From: JAPOXR01 sp965199765
Lineage (GTDB): Bacteria; Pseudomonadota; Alphaproteobacteria; Rhodobacterales; Rhodobacteraceae
Assembly (NCBI GenBank): GCA_965199765.1
Contig: CBDATC010000002.1
Span: forward strand, 1 to 64,000
Direction of reading: 5' to 3'
Length of the DNA: 64,000 nt
A program made the position numbers and the translations under genes. Under the pieces are notes generated by a model. It did no database searches, had not been told where the DNA came from, and worked only from the letters and a program-made list of their open reading frames with translations. Shown one piece after another: positions 17,707-25,494 of this stretch (its first letter is position 1; every line of letters starts with the position of its first letter).

Positions 17707-19287
17707 ATGGGTGAACAGTCTCATCACCATGCTCCGTTTCATTTTGCGGTGGTTGGCGGAGGTACAGCCGGCTGGCTGACCGCGCTTATCCTTCAGTCAT
17801 ATGCGAGGCATGAAAATCTGAACCTGCGGGTAACCGTCATCGAGTCAAGCCGTATTCCCACAATCGGGGTTGGCGAGGGAACCACTTCGGTGTTTTTGGA
17901 AGTGTTGTTCCGACTGAGGATTGATGTGCTTGAATTCATCCGTGAAACAGGCGCAACAATTAAGTACGGCATACGGCACGAGAATTGGCGACATCTGGGC
18001 CACAGCTACGATGGTCCAATCGACGATTTTGCCGCGGCATTCGGCGCACGGCATGGAATCGAGGGATCTTGGTTCAACGCCTACTTGGTTTCACTCGGCA
18101 AATCAGCGACAGAAATCAGTCTTTTCAACTGCTTGATGGCCAAGAATAAGTCTCCGTTCGCTGCAACGCGAAACGGTGGAATAATTCCGGTCAACGACAG
18201 CTATTTTGCCTTACATTTTGACCAAGCCCGGGTTGGACGGTTTCTTCGCGGCAAAGCAGAAGGGATTGCCACAATCGATGCGAAAGTGGAATCAGTGGAA
18301 CGAGACGGCGGATCAAACGACATATCTCGATTGATTCTGGATAACGGCGATGCCGTGGCCGTTGATTTTGTCTTCGATTGCACGGGTTTTCGCAGATCTT
18401 TGATTTGCGGAGAATGCGGCGGAAGCTGGAAATCCTATTCCAAGAATCTTCCTGTGAACCGTGCGATGCCATTTTGGCTGGAACACGACGCCGACCGGGA
18501 CATTTCGCCTTTCACGACGGCGAACGCGCTGGGAAGCGGTTGGCTGTGGACAATTCCAACGCAAGAGAGGCTGGGGTGCGGCTATGTCTATTCGGATGCG
18601 TTCATTTCTCCCGATCAGGCGCGCGCGGAAGTCGAATCCAAGCTCGGTCGACCGATAGAACCGCGGGCGGACATCAAGATTGAATCGGGTCGATTGGAAA
18701 GGGCCTGGATCGACAATTGCCTGGCGATCGGACTGAGTCAATGTTTCTTTGAACCGCTTGAGGCAACTTCGATCCATGGGTCTATTGTTCAGTTGATGAT
18801 GTTCACAACATTCCATTTGGAATCTGTTATTCGCCGGGAAGGGGGGAATCCCGATGTCTACAATGAGACAGTCGCGAAGCAGGCGAATGATTTTTGCGAC
18901 TTCATAAGCCTGCACTACATCTCAACGCGGGACGATACCGAATTCTGGCGGCATGTCGCTTCGGATTGCATTCGAGAATTGGTAAAATTACGGCTGGAAC
19001 ATTGGGAAGGCGGTTTGCCGCGGGATAGGGATTTTGTTGGAATGCCGGGTGGGTTCGCGCATGTGGGGCGCACGCTTTATGTTCCGGTATTGGATGGTCT
19101 CGGCCTTTTGGATCCGTCAGTTGCAAGGAAAGAGATCGCCGATCGGCCGAAAATGCGAGCGGCTGCCCGCAGGGCGGCTGAACGATATGGACGAACCTTT
19201 CGCATTGCGGCTGCCAAGGCCATCGGCCACAGGGAATTTCTACGTTCGGTCGAGGAGCGGATTTTTGAGTCAAGTCGATCAAATTAA
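17707..19287 (+). CDS. Flavin-dependent tryptophan halogenase family protein
   Basis: A 526-residue FAD-dependent enzyme of the tryptophan halogenase family. FAVVGGGTAGWLTAL (about residues 13-27) is the GxGxxG FAD motif, followed by IESSRIPTIGVGEGTTS. ATIKYGI contains Lys86, aligned with the catalytic lysine that forms the haloamine (Lys79 in PrnA). The diagnostic WxWxIP motif is present as WLWTIP at 279-284, and FEPLEATSIH follows near residue 345. Full length. It lies between two glycosidase genes on the same strand. Family members in carbohydrate loci of other proteobacteria are known but of unknown function. No flavin reductase partner is nearby. Substrate and true halogenation are unproven. 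Confidence 0.88.
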   Translation: MGEQSHHHAPFHFAVVGGGTAGWLTALILQSYARHENLNLRVTVIESSRIPTIGVGEGTTSVFLEVLFRLRIDVLEFIRETGATIKYGIRHENWRHLGHSYDGPIDDFAAAFGARHGIEGSWFNAYLVSLGKSATEISLFNCLMAKNKSPFAATRNGGIIPVNDSYFALHFDQARVGRFLRGKAEGIATIDAKVESVERDGGSNDISRLILDNGDAVAVDFVFDCTGFRRSLICGECGGSWKSYSKNLPVNRAMPFWLEHDADRDISPFTTANALGSGWLWTIPTQERLGCGYVYSDAFISPDQARAEVESKLGRPIEPRADIKIESGRLERAWIDNCLAIGLSQCFFEPLEATSIHGSIVQLMMFTTFHLESVIRREGGNPDVYNETVAKQANDFCDFISLHYISTRDDTEFWRHVASDCIRELVKLRLEHWEGGLPRDRDFVGMPGGFAHVGRTLYVPVLDGLGLLDPSVARKEIADRPKMRAAARRAAERYGRTFRIAAAKAIGHREFLRSVEERIFESSRSN

Positions 19288-19308
19288 CCTAAACGGATCT
19301 GCGGTTTG

Positions 19309-21591
19309 ATGGCAAGAAAATGTAATACGCTGAACGATGCCTGGTCATTTCATAATGGCTTTCGCCCGGAGTTCCTGCATAAGTTTGTTCAGGGCGAAAA
19401 TGTCAGACTGCCTCACAGCGCTGTCGAGCTGCCGCTCAACTATTTTGATGATGCGGTGTATCAGCGGCCGTTCTGCTATCAGAAGCTTTTTCAGTGGGAG
19501 AGCGATGCAGAGCGGAGAATAACGCATTTGCAGTTCGATGGAGCGATGGCTGATGCCGAAGTGTATCTGAATGGCGAATGTGTTAAGCGCCATCGTGATG
19601 GTTATACTCCCTTCATCGCGAACTTAACCAGCCATCTGCACGAGGGGACCAATCTGATTGCTGTCAAAATCGACGGCAGTGAAAACCCGCAGATTCCGCC
19701 TTTTGGCGGCCGGATTGATTATCTCACCTATGCTGGAATTTACCGTGATGTCTGGATTGTCCAGACTGCCGCTGCATGGATCAGCGCCGTCAAGATCGTA
19801 ACCCCAAATCCGCTGGAGCTGATCAAGAAAGCCCTCATCATAGTGTATTGCGACGGTGCCGATCAGACTGGCGGTACGATCACGGCTTCGATCCGTAACG
19901 CAGAGGGCGGCTCGGTTGCCGAGACGAGTGCGGTGATTCAGCAGAATCCAATGGTTTTGGAATTCAACCGGTTGACAGACATTGAACTCTGGGATCTTGA
20001 TTCTCCAGTTCTTTATACCGCTTCAGTTCATCTTGAGACAAAACACGGCGTTGATAATCGGGAAGTCGCATTTGGATTTCGGCATGCAAGGTTCGAAGCC
20101 GACGGATTTCGTCTGAACGGTCGACCGGTGAAGATTGTCGGGCTTAACCGGCATCAATCCTATCCATACGTTGGCTATGCGATGGGCCGGAGAGCGCAAG
20201 AACGCGACGCTGAGATTCTTAAGCATGAGTTGAACTGTAACCTTGTCCGGACTTCTCACTACCCGCAGTCGCCATGGTTTCTGGATCACTGCGATCGGAT
20301 CGGGTTGCTTGTTTTTGAGGAAATCCCCGGCTGGCAGCATATTGGAGACGATGTCTGGAAGCGCGAGTCGCTGGAGAATGTGCGGCGCATGATTCAGCGG
20401 GACTGGAATCATCCTTCAATTGTCTTGTGGGGAGTGCGCATCAACGAATCCGCGGATGATCACGCGTTTTATGTCGATGCCAACTCTATCGCCCGTCAAA
20501 TTGATCCGACGCGTCAGACAGCAGGAGTTCGCAACTTCAGCAACAGTGAAATGCTTGAAGATGTGTATACGATGAATGACTTTGTCATTGGCAGCGAGGA
20601 AGCGCTGGGTGCGAATCATCATAGGATCGCGCTTCGCGAGCAGTCGGAAGTCACCGCAAAGCCAGCCAAAGTTCCGTACATGGTCACGGAATTCAATGGT
20701 CATATGTTTCCAACCAAATCGTTTGATTGCGAGCAGCGTCATGCCGAGCATGTTCTGCGCTATCTTCAGGTGCTTAACGCGGCGTTTGGAGACCCGCATA
20801 TCGCTGGATGTATCGGTTGGTGCATGTTCGATTACAACACGCATCAGGAATTTGGCGCGGGAGACAGAATTTGTCACCATGGTGTAATGGACATGTTCCG
20901 CGTGCCCAAATTCGCGGCATCCGTCTATGCCAGTCAGAGACCTCAATCAGCGGGAGCGGTATTGGTTCCCGTTACATATTGGTCGAGAGGAGAGAGAAGC
21001 ATAGGAGGCGTCTTGCCGCTGATAATTCTGACCAACTGCGATATGATTGAGTTGCGCGTTGGCTCGGCTCCCGGTCAGCGGTTCAAACCGGACCGGGCCG
21101 GATTTCCATATTTGCCGAGACCACCTGTGGTTATCCGCAGCGGCGATTTTGGATCGTGGGGAATGCGCTGGGAGGATGCCGTTTTCACCGGTTACATTAA
21201 CAACCAACCTGTTGCTGAGGTCAATATGGCGGCGGCACCGGTTGCGCACTACCTGGAACTTCGCGCCGATTCCGGTGATTTGTTATCGTCAGAAAAAGAT
21301 GCCAAGCGTTTTGTTGTTCGCGCATTGGATCAAACCAAGGCGGTTATGCCATTTTTAACTGATCCAGTGCGCGTATTTGTCGAAGGTGCGGCGGTCTTGA
21401 TCGGTCCAAACGAACTTGCATTGCGGGGTGGAACCGCTGCATTCTGGATCGAATCCACACGAGATGCAGGGACAATCAAAGTTCAAGTCAGTTCGCCGAG
21501 ATTCCAAAGCGTGACCGCAGAATTGAGAGCTGTCGAAGAGGACAATGGCACTCGTCGAACGGTGGCGCTTGCAACAGCAGACAGGCATTAA
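19309..21591 (+). CDS. GH2 family beta-galactosidase-like glycoside hydrolase
   Basis: A 760-residue glycoside hydrolase of family 2. The N-terminal jelly-roll sugar-binding domain (about residues 20-170) includes LQFDGAMADAEVYLNGE and PPFGGRIDYLTYAGIYRDVW; then an immunoglobulin-like domain, and a TIM barrel from about 265. GLNRHQSYP, NLVRTSHYP, Glu380 (GVRINES, acid/base) and Glu461 (MVTEFNG, nucleophile) are the catalytic landmarks. Beta-galactosidase is the best guess; beta-glucuronidase or beta-mannosidase relatives share the fold. No signal peptide is visible, so it acts in the cytoplasm. An in-frame TTG three bases upstream is the only alternative start. Confidence 0.88.
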   Translation: MARKCNTLNDAWSFHNGFRPEFLHKFVQGENVRLPHSAVELPLNYFDDAVYQRPFCYQKLFQWESDAERRITHLQFDGAMADAEVYLNGECVKRHRDGYTPFIANLTSHLHEGTNLIAVKIDGSENPQIPPFGGRIDYLTYAGIYRDVWIVQTAAAWISAVKIVTPNPLELIKKALIIVYCDGADQTGGTITASIRNAEGGSVAETSAVIQQNPMVLEFNRLTDIELWDLDSPVLYTASVHLETKHGVDNREVAFGFRHARFEADGFRLNGRPVKIVGLNRHQSYPYVGYAMGRRAQERDAEILKHELNCNLVRTSHYPQSPWFLDHCDRIGLLVFEEIPGWQHIGDDVWKRESLENVRRMIQRDWNHPSIVLWGVRINESADDHAFYVDANSIARQIDPTRQTAGVRNFSNSEMLEDVYTMNDFVIGSEEALGANHHRIALREQSEVTAKPAKVPYMVTEFNGHMFPTKSFDCEQRHAEHVLRYLQVLNAAFGDPHIAGCIGWCMFDYNTHQEFGAGDRICHHGVMDMFRVPKFAASVYASQRPQSAGAVLVPVTYWSRGERSIGGVLPLIILTNCDMIELRVGSAPGQRFKPDRAGFPYLPRPPVVIRSGDFGSWGMRWEDAVFTGYINNQPVAEVNMAAAPVAHYLELRADSGDLLSSEKDAKRFVVRALDQTKAVMPFLTDPVRVFVEGAAVLIGPNELALRGGTAAFWIESTRDAGTIKVQVSSPRFQSVTAELRAVEEDNGTRRTVALATADRH

Positions 21592-21630
21592 GTTCAGATA
21601 AAGAACCAATGTCGGCGACTGATGCTCAGC

Positions 21631-21656
21631 TGACCAATTCCACGGGTCATTTTTTT
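21631..21656 (+). terminator. Probable rho-independent terminator after the GH2 gene
   Basis: TGACC (21631-21635) pairs with GGTCA (21645-21649) around a 9-base loop, and seven T residues follow directly. It lies 40 bp after the GH2 stop codon and would end the galactosidase transcript. The stem is short (5 bp), but the T-run is good. Confidence 0.5.
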
Positions 21657-21704
21657 GTATGATCCTCAGTGATTGGCAGTGTCCAGAATCTTTCGCACTT
21701 TCGA

Positions 21705-21801
21705 TCATGCGACGGCGGCTCCGTTATATTGAAGTTTCATCTCGCGCAGCGGATCCATATTCATATACTTTCGCGTGCTCCACTGTTTGCCGGCGACGTG
21801 T
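21705..21801 (-). repeat. 97-bp dispersed repeat, copy B (right edge of sugar island)
   Basis: Inverted partner of the plus-strand copy at 7327-7423, identical at 92 of 97 positions. It lies 48 bp beyond the terminator of the GH2 gene. The two copies point toward each other and enclose the whole transporter/galactosidase segment. A mobile element origin is possible, but no transposase motif or target duplication could be recognised. Confidence 0.8.
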
Positions 21802-21902
21802 TGTTCATTGACGCGATAATGAATGGATTGGTTGCGAGTCGCAATGCGAAGCAAAAACCAATCGCAGATTTCCTCCACGGGCCGATCCAGGACCGTTCCT
21901 AT
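21705..21902 (-). pseudogene. Unidentified truncated open frame ending in repeat copy B
   Basis: On the minus strand an open frame of 65 codons runs from just after a TGA at 21903-21905 to a TGA at 21705-21707. It has no ATG or GTG before MNMDPLREMKLQYNGAAVA at the very end, so it is the tail of something longer or not a gene. Its last 32 codons are the 97-bp repeat (21705-21801) shared with 7327-7423; upstream the two loci do not match. I do not recognise the product. Confidence 0.35.
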
Positions 21903-22015
21903 TCAAAACCGCATACCCAGTTGAAGAATCAAGGACCCAAAATCCGCTGCAGGAAGAAATCACCTTGCCAAACTTGGACCAGAGGACAATTTTTGGTTCA
22001 AGGTGATCGTTTCAT

Positions 22016-22186
22016 TCACGCTTGTGCGAACCAGTCTATTGCCAGCGTCAGAAACACACCAAGCAATCCAAAGGCAATGCCATAACCGCAGGCATATTGC
22101 AGTTTGTCGTTCAAGTTTCCATCGCGTCGAGTTGCATTGCGCAGTCCAAGCCAAATGCCGAAGGCAACCCCTGCAATTGCAACCAT
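22016..22186 (-). CDS. Small two-helix membrane protein, hypothetical
   Basis: A 56-residue peptide starting MVAIAGVAFGIWLGL and ending LLGVFLTLAIDWFAQA. Two hydrophobic helices (about residues 1-15 and 30-52) flank a charged turn with NATRRDGNLNDKLQYA. AAGGATG lies about 8 nt before the ATG, a plausible ribosome site. The arrangement G-x-x-x-G, basic turn, D-x-LQYA, second helix resembles small conserved membrane proteins of Rhodobacterales as I remember them; function unknown. The frame is open upstream to 22366, but that part lacks protein-like features. Confidence 0.6.
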   Translation of the reverse strand: MVAIAGVAFGIWLGLRNATRRDGNLNDKLQYACGYGIAFGLLGVFLTLAIDWFAQA

Positions 22187-22411
22187 CGGTTCATCATCCT
22201 TAATTGTGCTGCGAGAGGATTTACCTTTGCATATGGAGATTTCAAAGTGCCGCTTCAAGACGAAAGCCACATCAATCGCCATGCGTTGAATACGGAAGGC
22301 AGTAGTCTGCAATTGAAAAAATGACAGTTGCGGTTGATTTCTTTTATAGGCAAAGACCAGTAGCAAGCGAATGCTGCGCAGCTGAGATTTTGTCTGCTCC
22401 GGAGTGCGGAA

Positions 22412-22834
22412 ATGGATCAGTCTTTCGAGTTGCCGGAAGGTTACATTCCTTCGGTGGACGAGCCCTTTATGAATCCGAGACAGATTGAGTTCTTTAAGCA
22501 GAAACTCCTGAAATGGAAGTTTGAAATACAGAATGATATGCGGTCCGCGGTTGTGGAACTGCAGCAGCTGGGTTCACCGCTTTCAGATTTTGGTGATCAG
22601 GCCAATGCAGAGTCAGATCGCCGATTGATGTTGCGCACCCGTGATCGTCAGAGGAAGCTTGTTGCGAAAATCGACAGTGCTTTGCATCGCATCAATTCAG
22701 GAGAATTTGGATACTGCGAGGATACCGGGCGGCCCATCTCACTGCGGCGCCTGATTGCGCGACCAATTGCAACGCTATGTTTAGAAGCGCAGGAAAAGCA
22801 TGAGCGGAACGAAAAGGTCTTTCGCGAAGACTAG
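22412..22834 (+). CDS. dksA: DksA/TraR family RNA polymerase-binding protein, two-cysteine form
   Basis: A 140-residue DksA-like transcription factor, which enters the RNA polymerase secondary channel and works with ppGpp. The long coiled coil covers about residues 22-95, and the tip keeps DFGDQA, the DxxDxA signature. The C-terminal finger reads YCEDTGRPISLRR then TLCLEAQ: Cys102 and Cys123 remain, while the second and fourth zinc cysteines are Thr105 and Ala126. The fold is therefore probably zinc-poor, like other reduced-cysteine DksA forms. GGAG lies 7 nt upstream of the ATG. It stands 25 nt before the FAD monooxygenase gene. Confidence 0.9.
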   Translation: MDQSFELPEGYIPSVDEPFMNPRQIEFFKQKLLKWKFEIQNDMRSAVVELQQLGSPLSDFGDQANAESDRRLMLRTRDRQRKLVAKIDSALHRINSGEFGYCEDTGRPISLRRLIARPIATLCLEAQEKHERNEKVFRED

Positions 22835-22859
22835 AGAACTCATTGCATAAGCTGCAGTC

Positions 22860-24050
22860 ATGTCGAATCCAGACAAAGAGATTGTGGTTCTTGGCGCGGG
22901 CATTGCTGGCTTGGCGACAGCGGTTCTGTTGGCAAGATCGGGTAGGTGCGTCACGGTTTTCGAACAGCGCTCCAAGATCGGCGGCAGGGGCGCCGGCATC
23001 CAAATCACCTCGAATGGGACGAAAGTCATCAAAGCTCTGGGAATTTCACCGGACCTATCGACCGCGGTTTGCCGGTCCGCAGCGGTTTGCCGCGCCAAAG
23101 ACGGAGGGGTATTGTTTGAACATCGCTTAGAACAATACGCAGAAAACGGCACGCCACACTTATTGCTGCATCGGCAGGATTTCTTGAAACATCTTTATGA
23201 ATTGGCCGCGGCAGAAAAGATTGGGTTTATTTTCGGCAAAAGAGCTGTATCCGTGGATAACGCGTCGCATGCTGCAATTTGCCGGTTCAGCGACGGCTCG
23301 AAGCTTTCTGCGTCATACGTGATTGGAGCAGACGGCATATATTCAGCGGCACGCCGGTCGATATGCGGACCCCGGCGCATGTTCAGCGACTATATCGCAT
23401 GGCGAGCTTTGGTTCCGCTTGATAAAATTCAAGGTCGCTTTGCCGGCAAGACAGTTAATCTGATTATCGGATCAGGCAGGCATGTTGTCTATTATCCACT
23501 GAAGGACCGGATGCTGATGAACGTGGTCGCAGTGGAACGGCTTAAGGCTCCTAAACCGATGCAGCCGCCGATGACGGTTCCGCCCGACAGCATGGGGAAG
23601 GCCTTCTCGGAATTCGGGGGGATGGTGTCCGAACTGATGAAGCTTTGCCAACACGTTTCTCTCTGGCATTTGCCAAGGCCAGACCTAGCTGAGAAATGGA
23701 GCAATGAGCGCAGTGTGATTATTGGGGATGCGTTGCATCCGATGCCGCCATTCCTTGCGCAGGGCGGAAATATGGCTCTCGAAGACGCATGGATTCTCAG
23801 CCGCGCGATCAATGAAACCCGTGATTTACCCGCCGCGCACGAGCGTTTCGAAAGAGAACGCAAACACAGAATCAAGCGGATATTGAAGGCTGTTGCCATA
23901 CAGGGGCGGCTCTATCACATCTCGGGTTCGCCGTTCACGACTCTTCGCGACCGGTTTTTGAGTATCGGCTCCATTCTGGCGCCATCAGTGATTTCGCATA
24001 CACTGAGATGGATATTCGATGCAGATGTTACCGCCGATCGAGCGCGGTGA
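22860..24050 (+). CDS. FAD-dependent monooxygenase (salicylate hydroxylase-like)
   Basis: A 396-residue group A flavoprotein hydroxylase. Motifs are the N-terminal GAGIAGLATAVLLARSG (FAD), the DG motif YVIGADGIYSAAR near residue 160, and the GD motif SVIIGDALHPMPPFLAQGG near residues 285-303. These enzymes use NAD(P)H and O2 to hydroxylate aromatic rings. The closest look is NahG/UbiH-like single-component hydroxylases; the substrate cannot be read from the sequence, and no aromatic ring-cleavage gene is nearby. It ends 6 nt from the convergent xth. Confidence 0.85.
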   Translation: MSNPDKEIVVLGAGIAGLATAVLLARSGRCVTVFEQRSKIGGRGAGIQITSNGTKVIKALGISPDLSTAVCRSAAVCRAKDGGVLFEHRLEQYAENGTPHLLLHRQDFLKHLYELAAAEKIGFIFGKRAVSVDNASHAAICRFSDGSKLSASYVIGADGIYSAARRSICGPRRMFSDYIAWRALVPLDKIQGRFAGKTVNLIIGSGRHVVYYPLKDRMLMNVVAVERLKAPKPMQPPMTVPPDSMGKAFSEFGGMVSELMKLCQHVSLWHLPRPDLAEKWSNERSVIIGDALHPMPPFLAQGGNMALEDAWILSRAINETRDLPAAHERFERERKHRIKRILKAVAIQGRLYHISGSPFTTLRDRFLSIGSILAPSVISHTLRWIFDADVTADRAR

Positions 24051-24056
24051 ATTGAT

Positions 24057-24836
24057 TCAGGCGCGAAGCGTTACCCATATGGGCACGTGATCTGAGGGTT
24101 TGTTCCAATCACGGACATGTTCGTCAAGGTGGCAATTCTCGAGTCGGTCGGCGCATTGCGGTGTCAGAAGGAAGTGATCGATGCGAATACCATCGTTTCG
24201 TTCCCGAGCCCGCCTCTGAAAATCCCAGAAAGTATATAGAGAAGAACATTGATTGCAGGCGCGAAGTGCATCAATATAGCCCAAGTGGAGGATTTTTCTC
24301 CATGATCTCCGTGTTTCTAATCTGAACAATGCGTCATCCCGCCACTTTTCGGGATTTTCTGCATCCTCTGTTTGTGGAATGACGTTGAAATCTCCGGCTA
24401 GAAGCGAAGCCTCTTCAAGTTCCAAGATCTGTTCCGCACGATTGAACAACCGGTCCATCCAAGCCAATTTGTAGTCAAATTTCGGGCCGGGAGACGGATT
24501 TCCGTTTGGCAGATAAAGGCAGCAAACCCGAACCGTCTGTTCGCCGATTACGGTTGCTTCCATCCAACGCGCCTGTTCGTCGGATGCGTCGCCGGGCAGA
24601 CCGCGAACAACATCCTCAAGTGGAAGCTTGGAAAGAATCGCGACACCATTGTAGCTCTTTTGTCCATGGGTTTCGACTACATAGCCCATGTCCTCAAATT
24701 CCCGACGAGGGAAATTGGCGTCGACCGTTTTGATTTCCTGCAGCAGCACGACATCCGGCTGGCATTCTTCCAGCCACTTGAGAAGCACGGGTAAGCGCAC
24801 CCGGATGCCGTTTATGTTAAAGCTGGCGACTTTCAT
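24057..24836 (-). CDS. xth: Exodeoxyribonuclease III
   Basis: A 259-residue AP endonuclease/3'-exonuclease for base excision repair. The start MKVASFNINGIRVRL is the family N-terminus and is preferred over the open frame extending to 24884. Catalytic motifs are LLQEIKT (metal-binding Glu), the Tyr region near LYLPNG, LAGDFNVIP (Asp and Asn), and the terminal SDHVPIW with the active-site His. It follows erpA by 23 nt on the same strand. Confidence 0.94.
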   Translation of the reverse strand: MKVASFNINGIRVRLPVLLKWLEECQPDVVLLQEIKTVDANFPRREFEDMGYVVETHGQKSYNGVAILSKLPLEDVVRGLPGDASDEQARWMEATVIGEQTVRVCCLYLPNGNPSPGPKFDYKLAWMDRLFNRAEQILELEEASLLAGDFNVIPQTEDAENPEKWRDDALFRLETRRSWRKILHLGYIDALRACNQCSSLYTFWDFQRRARERNDGIRIDHFLLTPQCADRLENCHLDEHVRDWNKPSDHVPIWVTLRA

Positions 24837-24859
24837 TCGGGCTGGGGAATTGCTTTCAT

Positions 24860-25186
24860 TCAAATGGAAAAGCTCAGCGAGCAACCACAGGTCGATTTCG
24901 CGTTCGGATTTTGAATCACGAAGCGGGAACCGATGATTTCTTCAACGAAGTCAATTGTCGCGCTGTTAAGAAATGGCAGGGATACGCTGTCAATGAGCAC
25001 GGATTGCCCCTCATGTTCCAGCACCATGTCGTCTTCGGCGGGATCATCAAATAGAATTTCATATTGGAAACCTGAACAGCCACCACCTTTAACAGCGATC
25101 CGAAGACACTTCTTTATATCGGATTCAGCGTTGATTTCGGCCAGTCGGGCGAATGCACGCTTTGAAACCTGCGGCGGAATGGTCAT
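24860..25186 (-). CDS. erpA: Iron-sulfur cluster insertion protein ErpA (HesB/IscA family)
   Basis: A 108-residue A-type Fe-S carrier protein from the ATG at 25186 (MTIPPQVSKRAFARL), which matches the usual start; a TTG at 25207 would add 7 residues. AAGGAG lies about 12 nt before the chosen ATG. The three cluster-ligand cysteines are present: one in KGGGCSGFQY and two in STCGCSLSF at the C-terminus. It delivers [4Fe-4S] or [2Fe-2S] clusters to target proteins. First of a two-gene unit with xth. Confidence 0.92.
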   Translation of the reverse strand: MTIPPQVSKRAFARLAEINAESDIKKCLRIAVKGGGCSGFQYEILFDDPAEDDMVLEHEGQSVLIDSVSLPFLNSATIDFVEEIIGSRFVIQNPNAKSTCGCSLSFSI

Positions 25187-25293
25187 ATCTACGAGTGTCT
25201 CCTTCAATCATGCCCATCTAAACACAATATAATGATTGACCATAGATACGGCAAGAATGCGAAAAGGGATGCGGTTTAAATCACAAAAGTCCG

Positions 25294-25419
25294 CTACGGG
25301 AATTCTGCAGCTCTGTGCACAAAGTCCTCGACGCGCGGCGGCGGTCTTTCATATACGCCAATTGGAGTGAATCCCGACACTGGGAACCGGGCATTGACAA
25401 ATCCCCAGACAGTTTTCAT
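25294..25419 (-). CDS. Possible 41-residue small protein
   Basis: An unremarked minus-strand frame of 41 codons, starting MKTVWGFVNARFPVSG and ending DFVHRAAEFP. GGAA lies 5 nt before the ATG. It has balanced composition, a Trp and Phe-rich start and a proline run (YERPPPRVED). It sits in the 287-bp space between the divergent erpA and dgt genes. I do not recognise a family; it could be a conserved small protein or chance. Confidence 0.4.
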   Translation of the reverse strand: MKTVWGFVNARFPVSGFTPIGVYERPPPRVEDFVHRAAEFP

Positions 25420-25494
25420 TTTTGTTCCGCGCAAAAAATACTGAACCGATAATCAAAACCCTGATCGTTGGTGCTCCTTACCGGAAGAGTCGCA

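Noticed and set aside
21705..21902. Right-hand repeat region considered as a structured RNA (tmRNA tag or 6S-like)
   Set aside because: No tmRNA or RNase P signatures, no stable long stem found by eye, and the repeat shared with 7327-7423 is better explained as dispersed DNA.
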